From positions 124,001 to 188,000 of the forward strand of contig CANQXE010000001.1 in assembly GCA_947627725.1 (NCBI GenBank): DNA of 64,000 nucleotides, written 5' to 3'. A program made the translations under genes and the position numbers. This document shows positions 33,997-42,293 of the stretch, one piece after another. Source of the DNA: an uncultured Clostridia bacterium. Lineage in GTDB: Bacteria; Bacillota; Clostridia; Oscillospirales; Acutalibacteraceae. The notes below the pieces were generated by a model that was not told the DNA's origin, did not search any database, and was given only the letters and a program-made list of their open reading frames with translations. The first letter of the stretch is position 1. Every line of letters starts with the position of its first letter.

Positions 33997-36990
33997 TTAT
34001 TCCCCTATCGGCTTAATAATAAATGTCAGATTTTTGCCTATGAGCGAGCCAAGACGATATTTTCTCGTCGGAGGCGGTCCGCATGAATTTGAACCGGCAC
34101 CCATAACCTCCGCGTCGATATTGACGCAGGTTGTATTATCTGTCAAATCCTCCCTGTGCTTTGCTTTCGCGCAGCTTTGGGGAGTAAACGGATTAACGGA
34201 GAACACAAACGGTTTACCAACCGCCTCAAAGCGCAGACCGATACCGTCGTCATCTGTTATTTGTGCAAACCGCGTACCGCATCTCGTTGCGCTTTCCTGA
34301 GGCTTGATATAATTTTCTCTCATATCCGAAACGGTAGTTTCATAAATACCCGACAGAGTATGCTCCTTAAAATCGGGAAGATTTACATATGGTCCCAAGC
34401 CGAAATATTTGACACGGTTAAAATCTCTCGGCATTTCAAGCTGAACACCAAAGCGGGGTACAAGTTTGACCGCGCCCGCACTTGTGCATTTGTAATCCGC
34501 CTTAATCGTTCCGTCGCCGTAAACGCAAAGACTTGTATTTACTTTAGCGACATTGAACTTTACAGGGGTCTTGACCGTAACCGTGCTTGTAATTTCAACG
34601 CAGTCATTTTTAATCTCATATCTGCAGCCTTTAACAAAGGCGGACTGGCTTTCGAGCCTGTATTTTTTCCACGCAAGATTTATATACATATCATTATCAA
34701 GCGGAGCTCTGTAAAACTGGAGACCTATACCCTTGAAATCACTTGACGGAATTTGATTGATGAATTCCTTTCCCTTATAGATATATGAATCAATAAATCC
34801 TGAAGCTGTGTCAAAAATCATACTGCCGTTTTCAAATGTTATAAAAAGACGCTTTTCGCTTTCCTGCACAAGAGGAGCCTTTGCGTTTATTATATCTGTG
34901 TTAAGCTCTCCCTTTGAAAGCTCGATTTCCTCATAAGCAACTGTGCGCTCACCGTCAAAATATTCAAACTGTATAACGGTATTTTTCTTTTTATTATAGT
35001 TAAAATTGTCTATTTCAATCTTCTGAGATGTCTGCGGTCTGATATTAAGCTCAAACTCACCGTTTGAAATCGACACTCCGTTTTCAAGAATTTTATATTT
35101 TACGAAAAGCACAGCGTTTTCAAAATACCTGTGGTTAAAGAATGAATAGCTTGACACACCGTTCTTTGACGCTCTTACAGGTCGGTAGCAAATCTTCATC
35201 TGCTGCGCTCCGGAATGAGGTGTTCTGTCAGGATAAAACAGACCGTCAACGCAGAAATTTCCGTCATGCCTCAGCTCGCCGTGATCCCCGCCGTAGGTGT
35301 ATCTGTACTTTCCGTCCTCATGGTAAATCGCGTGGTCTGCAAACTCCCATATACATCCGCCGAGCATATTGTCAGCGCTGTAAAAGCACTTAACATATCT
35401 TTCAAGCTCTCCTGCGCCGACTCCCATAGCGTGAGCATATTCGCAAAGATAAAACGGCTTAGTATAAAACTTTCTCGGCAAGCCGTGTCCCTTGGCTATT
35501 CTCTCACACATATTCGGGAAGGTGTACATCTGCGAAAGCACATCATACGCCCAGCGCCTTGTTCGGCAGGCGCCCTCATAATGGACAGGTATGGGCGTGA
35601 GCTTTCTAAGCTCATCATAGCAGTAATCCTGATTCGCATAGCCGTGCGACTCGTTGCCGAGCGACCACATTGTAATTGAAGGGTGGTTCTTATCCCTCTC
35701 AAACATACGGTAGACTCTGTCCCAGTAATGCTCTCTCCATTCGGGATTATGCGAACAGGCAGAATTTTTGTGAATTTCGCCACAGCCGTGAGTTTCAATA
35801 TCCGCCTCGTCAACAACATAGACGCCGTATTCATCGCAAAGGTCAAGAAAGGCAGGGTCGGGTGGATAATGTGAAGTTCTTACACAATTCGCATTGAACT
35901 CCTTAATTAACCTGACGTCTCTTTCCATTTCCTCAATCGTAAGGACATAGCCTGTTTTCGGATTTGTATCATGGTGATTTACACCGAGCAGTTTAATATG
36001 GCGGTTGTTGAAATTAAACACGTTTCCTTTAATTTCAATATGCTTAAAGCCGATATTCTTTCTGATAACCTCAATTATATTCTCATTCTTTGAAAGGGTT
36101 ATGATAAGGTCATAGAGATAGGGATTTTCCGCCGACCATTCGGAAACCTCCAACGAATCAAAAGCAATGCTCTCAATTGCAGACGGAGAAACATTGACCG
36201 ATTTTGACGCAATCATTTTACCGTCATCATATAAAAAAGCGGTAAGCTGGCAGTCATCGGTCAGCTTTAACGACGGATTGATTTCAAGAGTATATTCCCT
36301 GTCTTTAATATATTTTGTTTTAGCCTCAAAATCATAAACGGAGTTGTCCCCTGTTCTGTAAAGCAGAACATCACGGAAAATTCCGTTGCACCTGAACATA
36401 TCCTGACATTCAAGGTATGTACCGTTGCTCCATTTATGATTTACAACAACGATTTCATTTTCGCCCTCCGTAATAAACTCGTTAAGCTCAAACTGGGCTG
36501 TATTGTGGCTTCCCTCGCTGTAGCCGACATATTTGCCGTTGCAGAAAAGGTCAAAAGCGCCCGCTACGCCTAAAAAGCATAAATAGAAATTCTGCTTTTC
36601 GTTTTCAATAGTAATTATTTTTCTGTAAATGCCTGCCGGGCAGTCCTCCGGAAAATTCGGCGGATCGGGCTTAAACTGATAGCGTGTGTTTACATAGTAC
36701 GGATTTTCATATCCCGTATGCTGCCATGTCGACGGAACGGCAACCCTGTCAAAGCTGATTTTATCCGTATCGAAATCTTCGGGAATGTCAAGGCAGTTTT
36801 TATAGTACACAAAATCCCACTCGCCTGAAAGACATTCCACCATTGAAGAGCTGTATCTCTCATTTCGTATATCCACACCGTCAAGCTCCGAAAGAGACGC
36901 AAAAGGGATAAAATACGAACGAGGATACATAACATTGTCTTTAAATGTTTTAAAGGTCTTATAATTATCTGTTTTAAGGCTGTATTTCAT
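33997..36990 (-). CDS. lacZ: Beta-galactosidase, GH2
   Basis: 997 residues with the full LacZ layout: sugar-binding sandwich (VAVPSTWQHTGYENPYYVNT), Ig-like domain, TIM barrel (GVNHHDTNPKTGYVLTIEEM, NCVRTSHYPPDPAFLDLCDEYG), and a beta-galactosidase small chain at the end. Acid/base Glu447 (MWSLGNESHGY) and nucleophile Glu517 (CEYAHAMGVG) are present. With no signal peptide it cleaves imported beta-galactosides. It heads an operon with acpS, nnr and a lipoprotein gene, an unusual mix of sugar and housekeeping genes. Confidence 0.95.
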   Translation of the reverse strand: MKYSLKTDNYKTFKTFKDNVMYPRSYFIPFASLSELDGVDIRNERYSSSMVECLSGEWDFVYYKNCLDIPEDFDTDKISFDRVAVPSTWQHTGYENPYYVNTRYQFKPDPPNFPEDCPAGIYRKIITIENEKQNFYLCFLGVAGAFDLFCNGKYVGYSEGSHNTAQFELNEFITEGENEIVVVNHKWSNGTYLECQDMFRCNGIFRDVLLYRTGDNSVYDFEAKTKYIKDREYTLEINPSLKLTDDCQLTAFLYDDGKMIASKSVNVSPSAIESIAFDSLEVSEWSAENPYLYDLIITLSKNENIIEVIRKNIGFKHIEIKGNVFNFNNRHIKLLGVNHHDTNPKTGYVLTIEEMERDVRLIKEFNANCVRTSHYPPDPAFLDLCDEYGVYVVDEADIETHGCGEIHKNSACSHNPEWREHYWDRVYRMFERDKNHPSITMWSLGNESHGYANQDYCYDELRKLTPIPVHYEGACRTRRWAYDVLSQMYTFPNMCERIAKGHGLPRKFYTKPFYLCEYAHAMGVGAGELERYVKCFYSADNMLGGCIWEFADHAIYHEDGKYRYTYGGDHGELRHDGNFCVDGLFYPDRTPHSGAQQMKICYRPVRASKNGVSSYSFFNHRYFENAVLFVKYKILENGVSISNGEFELNIRPQTSQKIEIDNFNYNKKKNTVIQFEYFDGERTVAYEEIELSKGELNTDIINAKAPLVQESEKRLFITFENGSMIFDTASGFIDSYIYKGKEFINQIPSSDFKGIGLQFYRAPLDNDMYINLAWKKYRLESQSAFVKGCRYEIKNDCVEITSTVTVKTPVKFNVAKVNTSLCVYGDGTIKADYKCTSAGAVKLVPRFGVQLEMPRDFNRVKYFGLGPYVNLPDFKEHTLSGIYETTVSDMRENYIKPQESATRCGTRFAQITDDDGIGLRFEAVGKPFVFSVNPFTPQSCAKAKHREDLTDNTTCVNIDAEVMGAGSNSCGPPPTRKYRLGSLIGKNLTFIIKPIGE

Positions 36991-37050
36991 ACGTCAACCT
37001 CCCCTGCTTAGATAATCTAATTATATACTATATCCGCCGATATTACAAGA

Positions 37051-37089
37051 AAAAAGGTATCAGTGAAAATCATTCACTGATACCTTTTT
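37051..37089 (-). terminator. Terminator of the LRR protein gene
   Basis: AAAAAGGTATCAGTGAA pairs perfectly with TTCACTGATACCTTTTT across five bases, with A/T runs on both sides, so it can work in both directions. Confidence 0.88.
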
Positions 37090-37091
37090 AA

Positions 37092-38975
37092 CTATTTCTT
37101 TGTAACAACAGACTTCTTAGCGCACCACGGTGAATAGATATTGTAATTCTTTCCGTTGAACTTTACGGTTTTGTATGTTCTTATCCTTACATAATATCTC
37201 TTTTTCGCCATACGTCCCGTAACCTTTTTGGCGGAATATACAGCCTTCGGCATTGTTATTGTTTTCGCGTTTTTAAAATTGCTCGCCGTGCTGTACTGTA
37301 TCTGATATCCCGTTACCTGTGTTTTCTGCGGATTCCAGTAAACTGTAAAGCCCTTTGAAAGTGCCGTCAGCTTTTTGATTCCTGTTACACCCTTTGGAAT
37401 TATATTAAAGTACAGTGTCTGTGAGCCGCTGTAATTTCCCTTAAAGGTTACCTTTACAGCATATCTGCCCACATTCTTTCTTCCGCTTTCATACGATACC
37501 GTGTAGTCCGTACCCTTTTTAAGCGTCTTTCCCTTACTGTCTTTAACGGTTACACCCGGTGTCTTTACCTTGCCGTTATAATATGTTGAAGTAAAAACTG
37601 AGCCTGTAGATGTAGTAAGGATAACGCTCTTAATCTTGTATATAGTTGATGTTGACTTCTTGGCTCCGCATATGGAACATTTATTAACTATACTGCCGTT
37701 TTTGCTTGTTGTAGCTTTTGTTACATAATTCTTATAGCTGTGGGCTTTTTTAGCGATAGTTTCAGTCTTTGTTTCACCGCAAACTGTGCAGATATAGGTC
37801 TTTACACCTGTTGATGTACAGGTTGCGGCTTTTGTTACTTTTCCGCTGTCCCATTTATGTCCTGTGCAGGTTTTATAATGAACTGTTGCGTTTTCTAAAC
37901 ATTCATTTCCATACCCTATTATATATATTTCGTTCCAATTCTCTTTGCTTCCACCATAAAAAATGTCTTTAAAATTTGTGCATTTGTAAAAAGCATTGCC
38001 TCCTATATATGTTACATTTACCGGAATTGTAATTTTTGCCAAATTTATACAATTTGCAAATGTACCATTAGGAATACTTTTTATTCTTTCAGGTATTGTT
38101 ATACTTGTTAAACTGTTACAAGAACTAAATGCAGCCATTTCTATACTTGTTACACTGTTTGGAAATATGTAAGTCGCCTTTGTGGTTCCAGCAGGATATT
38201 GTATTAATTTTGTCTTATTCTTATCAAATAACACACCATCCAAAGAGGAATAATTTGGATTATTTTCATCAATTATTATTTTTTTCAATCCCATGCAGTC
38301 ACCAAAGGCATAGCTTCCTATATCTGTTACTCTTTCAGGTATTGTTACATCTGTTAAACTTTGACAGCCAAAAAAAGCAGAGCTTCCTATTTCTTCCACA
38401 CTTTCGGGTATTTTTATATTTGTTAAATTTAAACAGTATTCAAATGCCCCATCATATATACTTGTTACACCGTCAGGAATTGTATAAGATTTTCTTGCGT
38501 TTCCGACTGGATAATCAATTAACTTTGCTTTATTTTTATCAAACAGTACTCCGTCCTGTGACGAATAGTTTTGATTATCTCTAGAAACTGTTATACTTGT
38601 TAAGGCCCTACAATCGCTAAATGCATCGTCTCCAATTCTTACACTGTCTCCAATTGTTACACTTGTTAAACTTTGACAGTCTGAAAATGCATCGACCTGA
38701 ATAATTGTTACACTATCAGGTATTGTTACATTTGTTAAACTTTGACAGTGAAGAAAAGCTTCCATTCCTATTACTGTCACATCATATCCATCAATAGTTG
38801 AAGGAATTACAAGGTCGGTTTCCGTGCCGTTATACCCCATTATTAAAGCCGTGCCGTCATCAAGAACGTAATAATTCCAATCACTGCTTGTGTCTGCGTA
38901 CGCGGACAAATCAAGCCCTGCCGTAATACTGAAAAGCATTACTACAGATAATAACATACTCATAATTTTTTTCAT
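37092..38975 (-). CDS. Secreted BspA-type leucine-rich repeat protein
   Basis: 627 residues. A signal peptide (KKIMSMLLSVVMLFSITAGL, cleaved near AYA) is followed by LRR_5 repeats from about 55 to 370 (LTNVTIPDSVTIIQVDAFSD, LTDVTIPERVTDIGSYAFGD). Two Cys-pair modules follow (CTSTGVKTYICTVCGETKTE, SIVNKCSICGAKKS), then a beta-domain (VTVKDSKGKTLKKGTDYTVS) and a C-terminal fibronectin-III-like domain. No LPXTG or SLH anchor is seen, so attachment is unclear. Such proteins bind host or glycan surfaces. The divergent XRE gene probably controls it. Confidence 0.9.
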   Translation of the reverse strand: MKKIMSMLLSVVMLFSITAGLDLSAYADTSSDWNYYVLDDGTALIMGYNGTETDLVIPSTIDGYDVTVIGMEAFLHCQSLTNVTIPDSVTIIQVDAFSDCQSLTSVTIGDSVRIGDDAFSDCRALTSITVSRDNQNYSSQDGVLFDKNKAKLIDYPVGNARKSYTIPDGVTSIYDGAFEYCLNLTNIKIPESVEEIGSSAFFGCQSLTDVTIPERVTDIGSYAFGDCMGLKKIIIDENNPNYSSLDGVLFDKNKTKLIQYPAGTTKATYIFPNSVTSIEMAAFSSCNSLTSITIPERIKSIPNGTFANCINLAKITIPVNVTYIGGNAFYKCTNFKDIFYGGSKENWNEIYIIGYGNECLENATVHYKTCTGHKWDSGKVTKAATCTSTGVKTYICTVCGETKTETIAKKAHSYKNYVTKATTSKNGSIVNKCSICGAKKSTSTIYKIKSVILTTSTGSVFTSTYYNGKVKTPGVTVKDSKGKTLKKGTDYTVSYESGRKNVGRYAVKVTFKGNYSGSQTLYFNIIPKGVTGIKKLTALSKGFTVYWNPQKTQVTGYQIQYSTASNFKNAKTITMPKAVYSAKKVTGRMAKKRYYVRIRTYKTVKFNGKNYNIYSPWCAKKSVVTKK

Positions 38976-39015
38976 ACTTTTCCTCCCGAATAAAATTAGT
39001 ATATTTTGTAAGTTG

Positions 39016-39031
39016 TACTAATTAATTAGTA
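39016..39031. promoter_or_regulatory. Operator O1 (TACTA-N6-TAGTA) at the LRR transcription start
   Basis: TACTAATTAATTAGTA is a perfect 16-base palindrome. It begins just downstream of the predicted transcript start of the LRR gene, a classic repressor position. The same half-sites and spacing recur exactly 60 bases away. Confidence 0.6.
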
Positions 39032-39038
39032 TATGATA

Positions 39039-39067
39039 AGTATATCAGTATTATTTTAGTGTGTCAA
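39039..39067 (-). promoter_or_regulatory. Sigma-A promoter of the LRR protein gene
   Basis: On the minus strand TTGACA (39067-39062), a 17-base spacer and TATACT (39044-39039). It faces the LRR gene and would start transcription near 39032, at the edge of operator O1. Confidence 0.75.
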
Positions 39068-39075
39068 GTGCAAAA

Positions 39076-39091
39076 TACTAAAAATATAGTA
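39076..39091. promoter_or_regulatory. Operator O2 (TACTA-N6-TAGTA) at the XRE promoter
   Basis: TACTA, six bases, TAGTA, matching O1 in half-sites and spacing. It overlaps the -35/spacer zone of a TATAAT (39100-39105) that faces the XRE gene, so it fits autorepression. Confidence 0.55.
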
Positions 39092-39134
39092 AAATCACAT
39101 ATAATTATTTTATATCATTTGGGGGGATGATATT

Positions 39135-39431
39135 ATGAATCGTATAAGGGAACTGCGTGAGGACAGAGATTTAAGACAGATTGATGTTTCAAAAGCTACG
39201 GGTATTGATCAAAAAACCTTATCTAATTACGAAACGGGAAAAACCTTTCCCGACAGCTACGCAATAATCCGTCTTGCTGAATTTTTTAATGTTACAACCG
39301 ATTATCTATTAGGCGTCAGCGATTTTAATTTTTCAAACTACGACAGCATTATTAATGAGATTTCAAGTATTGAAGCAAAGCTGAACAATATAAAAACATT
39401 CTTGAATAAAAACAAAAATGACAGGTCATAA
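39135..39431 (+). CDS. XRE-family transcriptional regulator
   Basis: 98 residues. The HTH_3 domain (NRIRELREDRDLRQIDVSKA, TGIDQKTLSNYETGKTFPDS, FFNVTTDYLLGVSD) fills residues 1-65, and a short coiled tail (EISSIEAKLNNIKTFL) may dimerise. A GGGGGGATG site precedes the ATG. It is divergent from the LRR gene, with matched operators between them, so it likely represses both. Confidence 0.9.
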   Translation: MNRIRELREDRDLRQIDVSKATGIDQKTLSNYETGKTFPDSYAIIRLAEFFNVTTDYLLGVSDFNFSNYDSIINEISSIEAKLNNIKTFLNKNKNDRS

Positions 39432-39448
39432 AAACCTGTCATTTTTAT
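39418..39448 (+). terminator. Terminator of the XRE gene
   Basis: ATGACAGGT pairs with ACCTGTCAT and is followed by TTTTTAT. It starts inside the last codons of the gene. Confidence 0.85.
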
Positions 39449-39501
39449 ATGCCGAACGAAATGTTCAGTTGAGATATTATTATGAATATAATATATAGTG
39501 G

Positions 39502-40710
39502 CTATGCCATAAACGAACGGATAACCGACTCGCAGTCAGCGGCGTCCATAATCTTAGGTACGGGATAAAGAGGATTGCCCTCCTTCAGAGCTCTCTTAAC
39601 AAGAAGCGGAATATCCTCCTCCTTGATAAAATCAAATTTTTCGGGAATATTCATATTCCTGTTGAGCGTTCTGATTGCTTCAATAAACGCTTTGCCCTTA
39701 CCTGCCGTATCAAGACCCTTTCCGATGCCTACTATGTCAGCAAGCTTTGCAAGCTGAGAATAAGCCGCGTCCGCATAATAATCAAGAACATACGGAAGAA
39801 TTACAGCGTTTGCAAGACCGTGAGGCGTTCCGTAAAGACCGCCGAGATTATGAGCAATCGCGTGAACATAACCTACATATGCGTGTGTAAACGCGCGTCC
39901 CGCAAGGTATGAGCCTTTAAGCATATTGCCTCTTGCCTCTAAATTCTTCCCGTCCTTATATGCTGTTTCGATATTGTCAAAAATGAGCTTTGTTGCCTGC
40001 TCGGCTTCGCGGATTGTGTCCTTAGTATTACTCTTGCCGATATAAGCCTCTACGGCGTGAGTGAGCGCGTCCATACCGGTTGTGGAAGTAATATGCGGCG
40101 GCAGACCGACTGTAAGCTCAGGGTCAAGCACCGCGTACTTAGGACGAAGACACGTATCGTTTATAGCGTTTTTCTCGTGTGTTTCAGGGTCGGTTACAAC
40201 CGCGGCAACTGTGGTTTCAGAGCCTGTGCCTGCCGTTGTGGGAACCGCAAAGAACGGCGGAAGTTTTTTATGTACCTTTAACTGACCGCGCATACTGCGT
40301 ACAGTCTGGTTAGGCTTAACAACTCTCGCGCCTGCTGCCTTTGCGCAGTCCATAGGTGAACCGCCGCCGAAAGCGATAATGCCTTGACAGCCGTTTTTAA
40401 CGTACATATCCTTGCAATCCTCGATGTTAGGAATTGTCGGGTTAGGCTGTACGCCGTCATATACAACATACTCAATACCAACCTCTTCAAGCTTCTCAAA
40501 CATAGGGTCGAGAAGATGAAGCCCCATAAGACCTTTATCGGTAACAACTAATACCTTGCCGATACCTTTGCTCTTTACGAACTCAGGGAGCTTGAGTATG
40601 CTTCCGGCACCCTCAAGAAGCTGCGGCTCAGACCAATCCATAAAGCACATAGCAAACTTAAAAACTCTTTGGTAAATACGATACCAGCATTTTTTAAGTG
40701 TCCAGAGCAT
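39502..40710 (-). CDS. Iron-containing alcohol dehydrogenase
   Basis: 402 residues. It has the NAD-binding GGGS motif (IIAFGGGSPMDCAKAAG), PTTAGTGSETT and the iron-ligand region GMDALTHAVEAYIGK, with His ligands in HAIAHNLGGLYGTPHGLANA. It interconverts aldehydes and alcohols, probably in fermentation; the exact substrate is unknown. AAGGAGGACAAAAG precedes the ATG. It is divergent from the sialidase gene with no clear link. Confidence 0.92.
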   Translation of the reverse strand: MLWTLKKCWYRIYQRVFKFAMCFMDWSEPQLLEGAGSILKLPEFVKSKGIGKVLVVTDKGLMGLHLLDPMFEKLEEVGIEYVVYDGVQPNPTIPNIEDCKDMYVKNGCQGIIAFGGGSPMDCAKAAGARVVKPNQTVRSMRGQLKVHKKLPPFFAVPTTAGTGSETTVAAVVTDPETHEKNAINDTCLRPKYAVLDPELTVGLPPHITSTTGMDALTHAVEAYIGKSNTKDTIREAEQATKLIFDNIETAYKDGKNLEARGNMLKGSYLAGRAFTHAYVGYVHAIAHNLGGLYGTPHGLANAVILPYVLDYYADAAYSQLAKLADIVGIGKGLDTAGKGKAFIEAIRTLNRNMNIPEKFDFIKEEDIPLLVKRALKEGNPLYPVPKIMDAADCESVIRSFMA

Positions 40711-40850
40711 CTTTTGTCCTCCTTTTCAAAATATTTCAATATATATTGTACATTTTTGCCCATTCTTTTTCAAGTGTTTTGACAAAATAGTCTTTTAAAA
40801 AAATATCGTATATGATATTATTATATCAATAGGAAATCGGAGTTGAAATT

Positions 40851-42194
40851 ATGGATAATGAAAAAGTAATTTTTTGCGGAAACAATGAACGTTATCTGCC
40901 AAAAGAGTTTACTCTGCAAAGCGACGAATCGAACGGCGGAACTGCCTTTCGTATCCCGAGCCTGATAAAAGCGGGCGACACTCTCATTGCCGTTGTTGAC
41001 AAGCAGACAAGCGGAGCGGACTGGGGCTTTATTGAGCTTGCGGTCCGCACAAGCGACGACGGAGGGGAAACATGGTCCGACATACAGACTATCGCGACAC
41101 CTCCGGCAAGAGAGACGAGGATAACAGACGAGTGCTATGCCTCTGCGTTTTTCATTGACCCGTGTATGGCAACAGCGCCAAACGGCGATGTAATTATGCT
41201 TGTTGACTTTTATCCCGAATGTAAGGGATTACATAACAGAAAACTGCTTGATAAAAAGAAAATTCCCTACTCAATGTACAATAATAAAATGTATCCTGTT
41301 ATCTATGACCGTGACGGTAAATTTTACCTTATAACCGAAAACGGTGTTGTACTTGATAACCGTTATAATGAAACAGAGTACAAGGTTACTGACTGGAAAG
41401 GCTCTCTTTATAAAGGTGAGGAATATGTAGGCAATATTTATCTAAACGGTAAAACAGGTTCAAATGAAGCTGACGCGGTAACAACATTCGGAGCGCCTCT
41501 TAAAGCCCCAAAAAGAAATTATGTTTTTATGCTCAGGAGCACGGACAACGGCAAAACGTGGTCTGACCCTGTTGATATCACGGGTGATTTTCTTATAAAA
41601 ACCGACGGTACTTTTATAGGCGTTGCACCCGGAGCGGGACTTACGACACAGGACGGCAGAATAATTATGCCCCTTTACGTTGACAGAAAAGAAAGCGTAT
41701 CAATTTACAGTGTTGACAACGGCGAAACGTGGCACCGAATGACAAGACAGCCCTACTCCTGCAATGTTGACGAATGGCAGGCGGTACAGGCGCCTGACGG
41801 CGTTGTTATAGGACTTGGCAGACAGAAAAGATACGGAAAAACGCCGATGTCAATATCTCACGATAACGGCAAGCACTGGTTTAAAGCAAAGCCAACCGCA
41901 ATTTACGCTCCTAAATGCCAGAAAAGCGTAATCAGTATCGGAAAATACGTTTTCTGTTCTCACGCTTCGGAGAAGCATAGGGCAAACGGCGTAATCACCA
42001 TAGGAAAATTCAGGCGTGTTAAGGGACAGACGGTTGGTATTGACTGGTATTCAGAGGTGGAAATCAATCAGGGCTTTTTCGCGTACTCCTGCCTGACACA
42101 GATAGATGATGAATATATTGGCGTACTTTATGAGGCACAGCCGAGCTCCTACATCTGCTTTAAAAAATATAAGATTTCCGACCTTATAGGATAG
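40851..42194 (+). CDS. Exo-sialidase-like protein (BNR repeats), no signal peptide
   Basis: 447 residues with a six-bladed propeller signature: the FRIP motif at residues 33-36 (TAFRIPSLIK), then Asp-boxes SDDGGETWSD (68-77), STDNGKTWSDP, SVDNGETWHR and SHDNGKHWF. FRIP carries the arginine of the sialic-acid triad. No signal peptide or membrane segment is present, so it would act inside the cell on imported sialosides, which is less usual than secreted GH33. No other sialic-acid catabolic gene lies in the window. Confidence 0.85.
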   Translation: MDNEKVIFCGNNERYLPKEFTLQSDESNGGTAFRIPSLIKAGDTLIAVVDKQTSGADWGFIELAVRTSDDGGETWSDIQTIATPPARETRITDECYASAFFIDPCMATAPNGDVIMLVDFYPECKGLHNRKLLDKKKIPYSMYNNKMYPVIYDRDGKFYLITENGVVLDNRYNETEYKVTDWKGSLYKGEEYVGNIYLNGKTGSNEADAVTTFGAPLKAPKRNYVFMLRSTDNGKTWSDPVDITGDFLIKTDGTFIGVAPGAGLTTQDGRIIMPLYVDRKESVSIYSVDNGETWHRMTRQPYSCNVDEWQAVQAPDGVVIGLGRQKRYGKTPMSISHDNGKHWFKAKPTAIYAPKCQKSVISIGKYVFCSHASEKHRANGVITIGKFRRVKGQTVGIDWYSEVEINQGFFAYSCLTQIDDEYIGVLYEAQPSSYICFKKYKISDLIG

Positions 42195-42247
42195 GGCAAA
42201 ACAGCCATTTTAAACTATGCACGGATTTGGGCTTTGCCTGACGTTAA

Positions 42248-42276
42248 ATCCCCCTGCTGAAAAACAGCAAGGGGAT
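42248..42276. terminator. Terminator between sialidase and transporter genes
   Basis: ATCCCCCTGCTG pairs with CAGCAAGGGGAT (one mismatch) over five bases and is followed by ATTTTAT. It lies between two convergent genes. Confidence 0.75.
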
Positions 42277-42293
42277 ATTTTATCTGTTTTTAT

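Noticed and set aside
35142-35897. Several + strand open frames opposite lacZ
   Set aside because: They are shadows of a well-supported beta-galactosidase; no ribosome sites.
37092-38975. DNA repeats in the LRR gene as a CRISPR or tandem array
   Set aside because: The repeats encode protein LRR units with varied DNA; no spacers or constant repeat.
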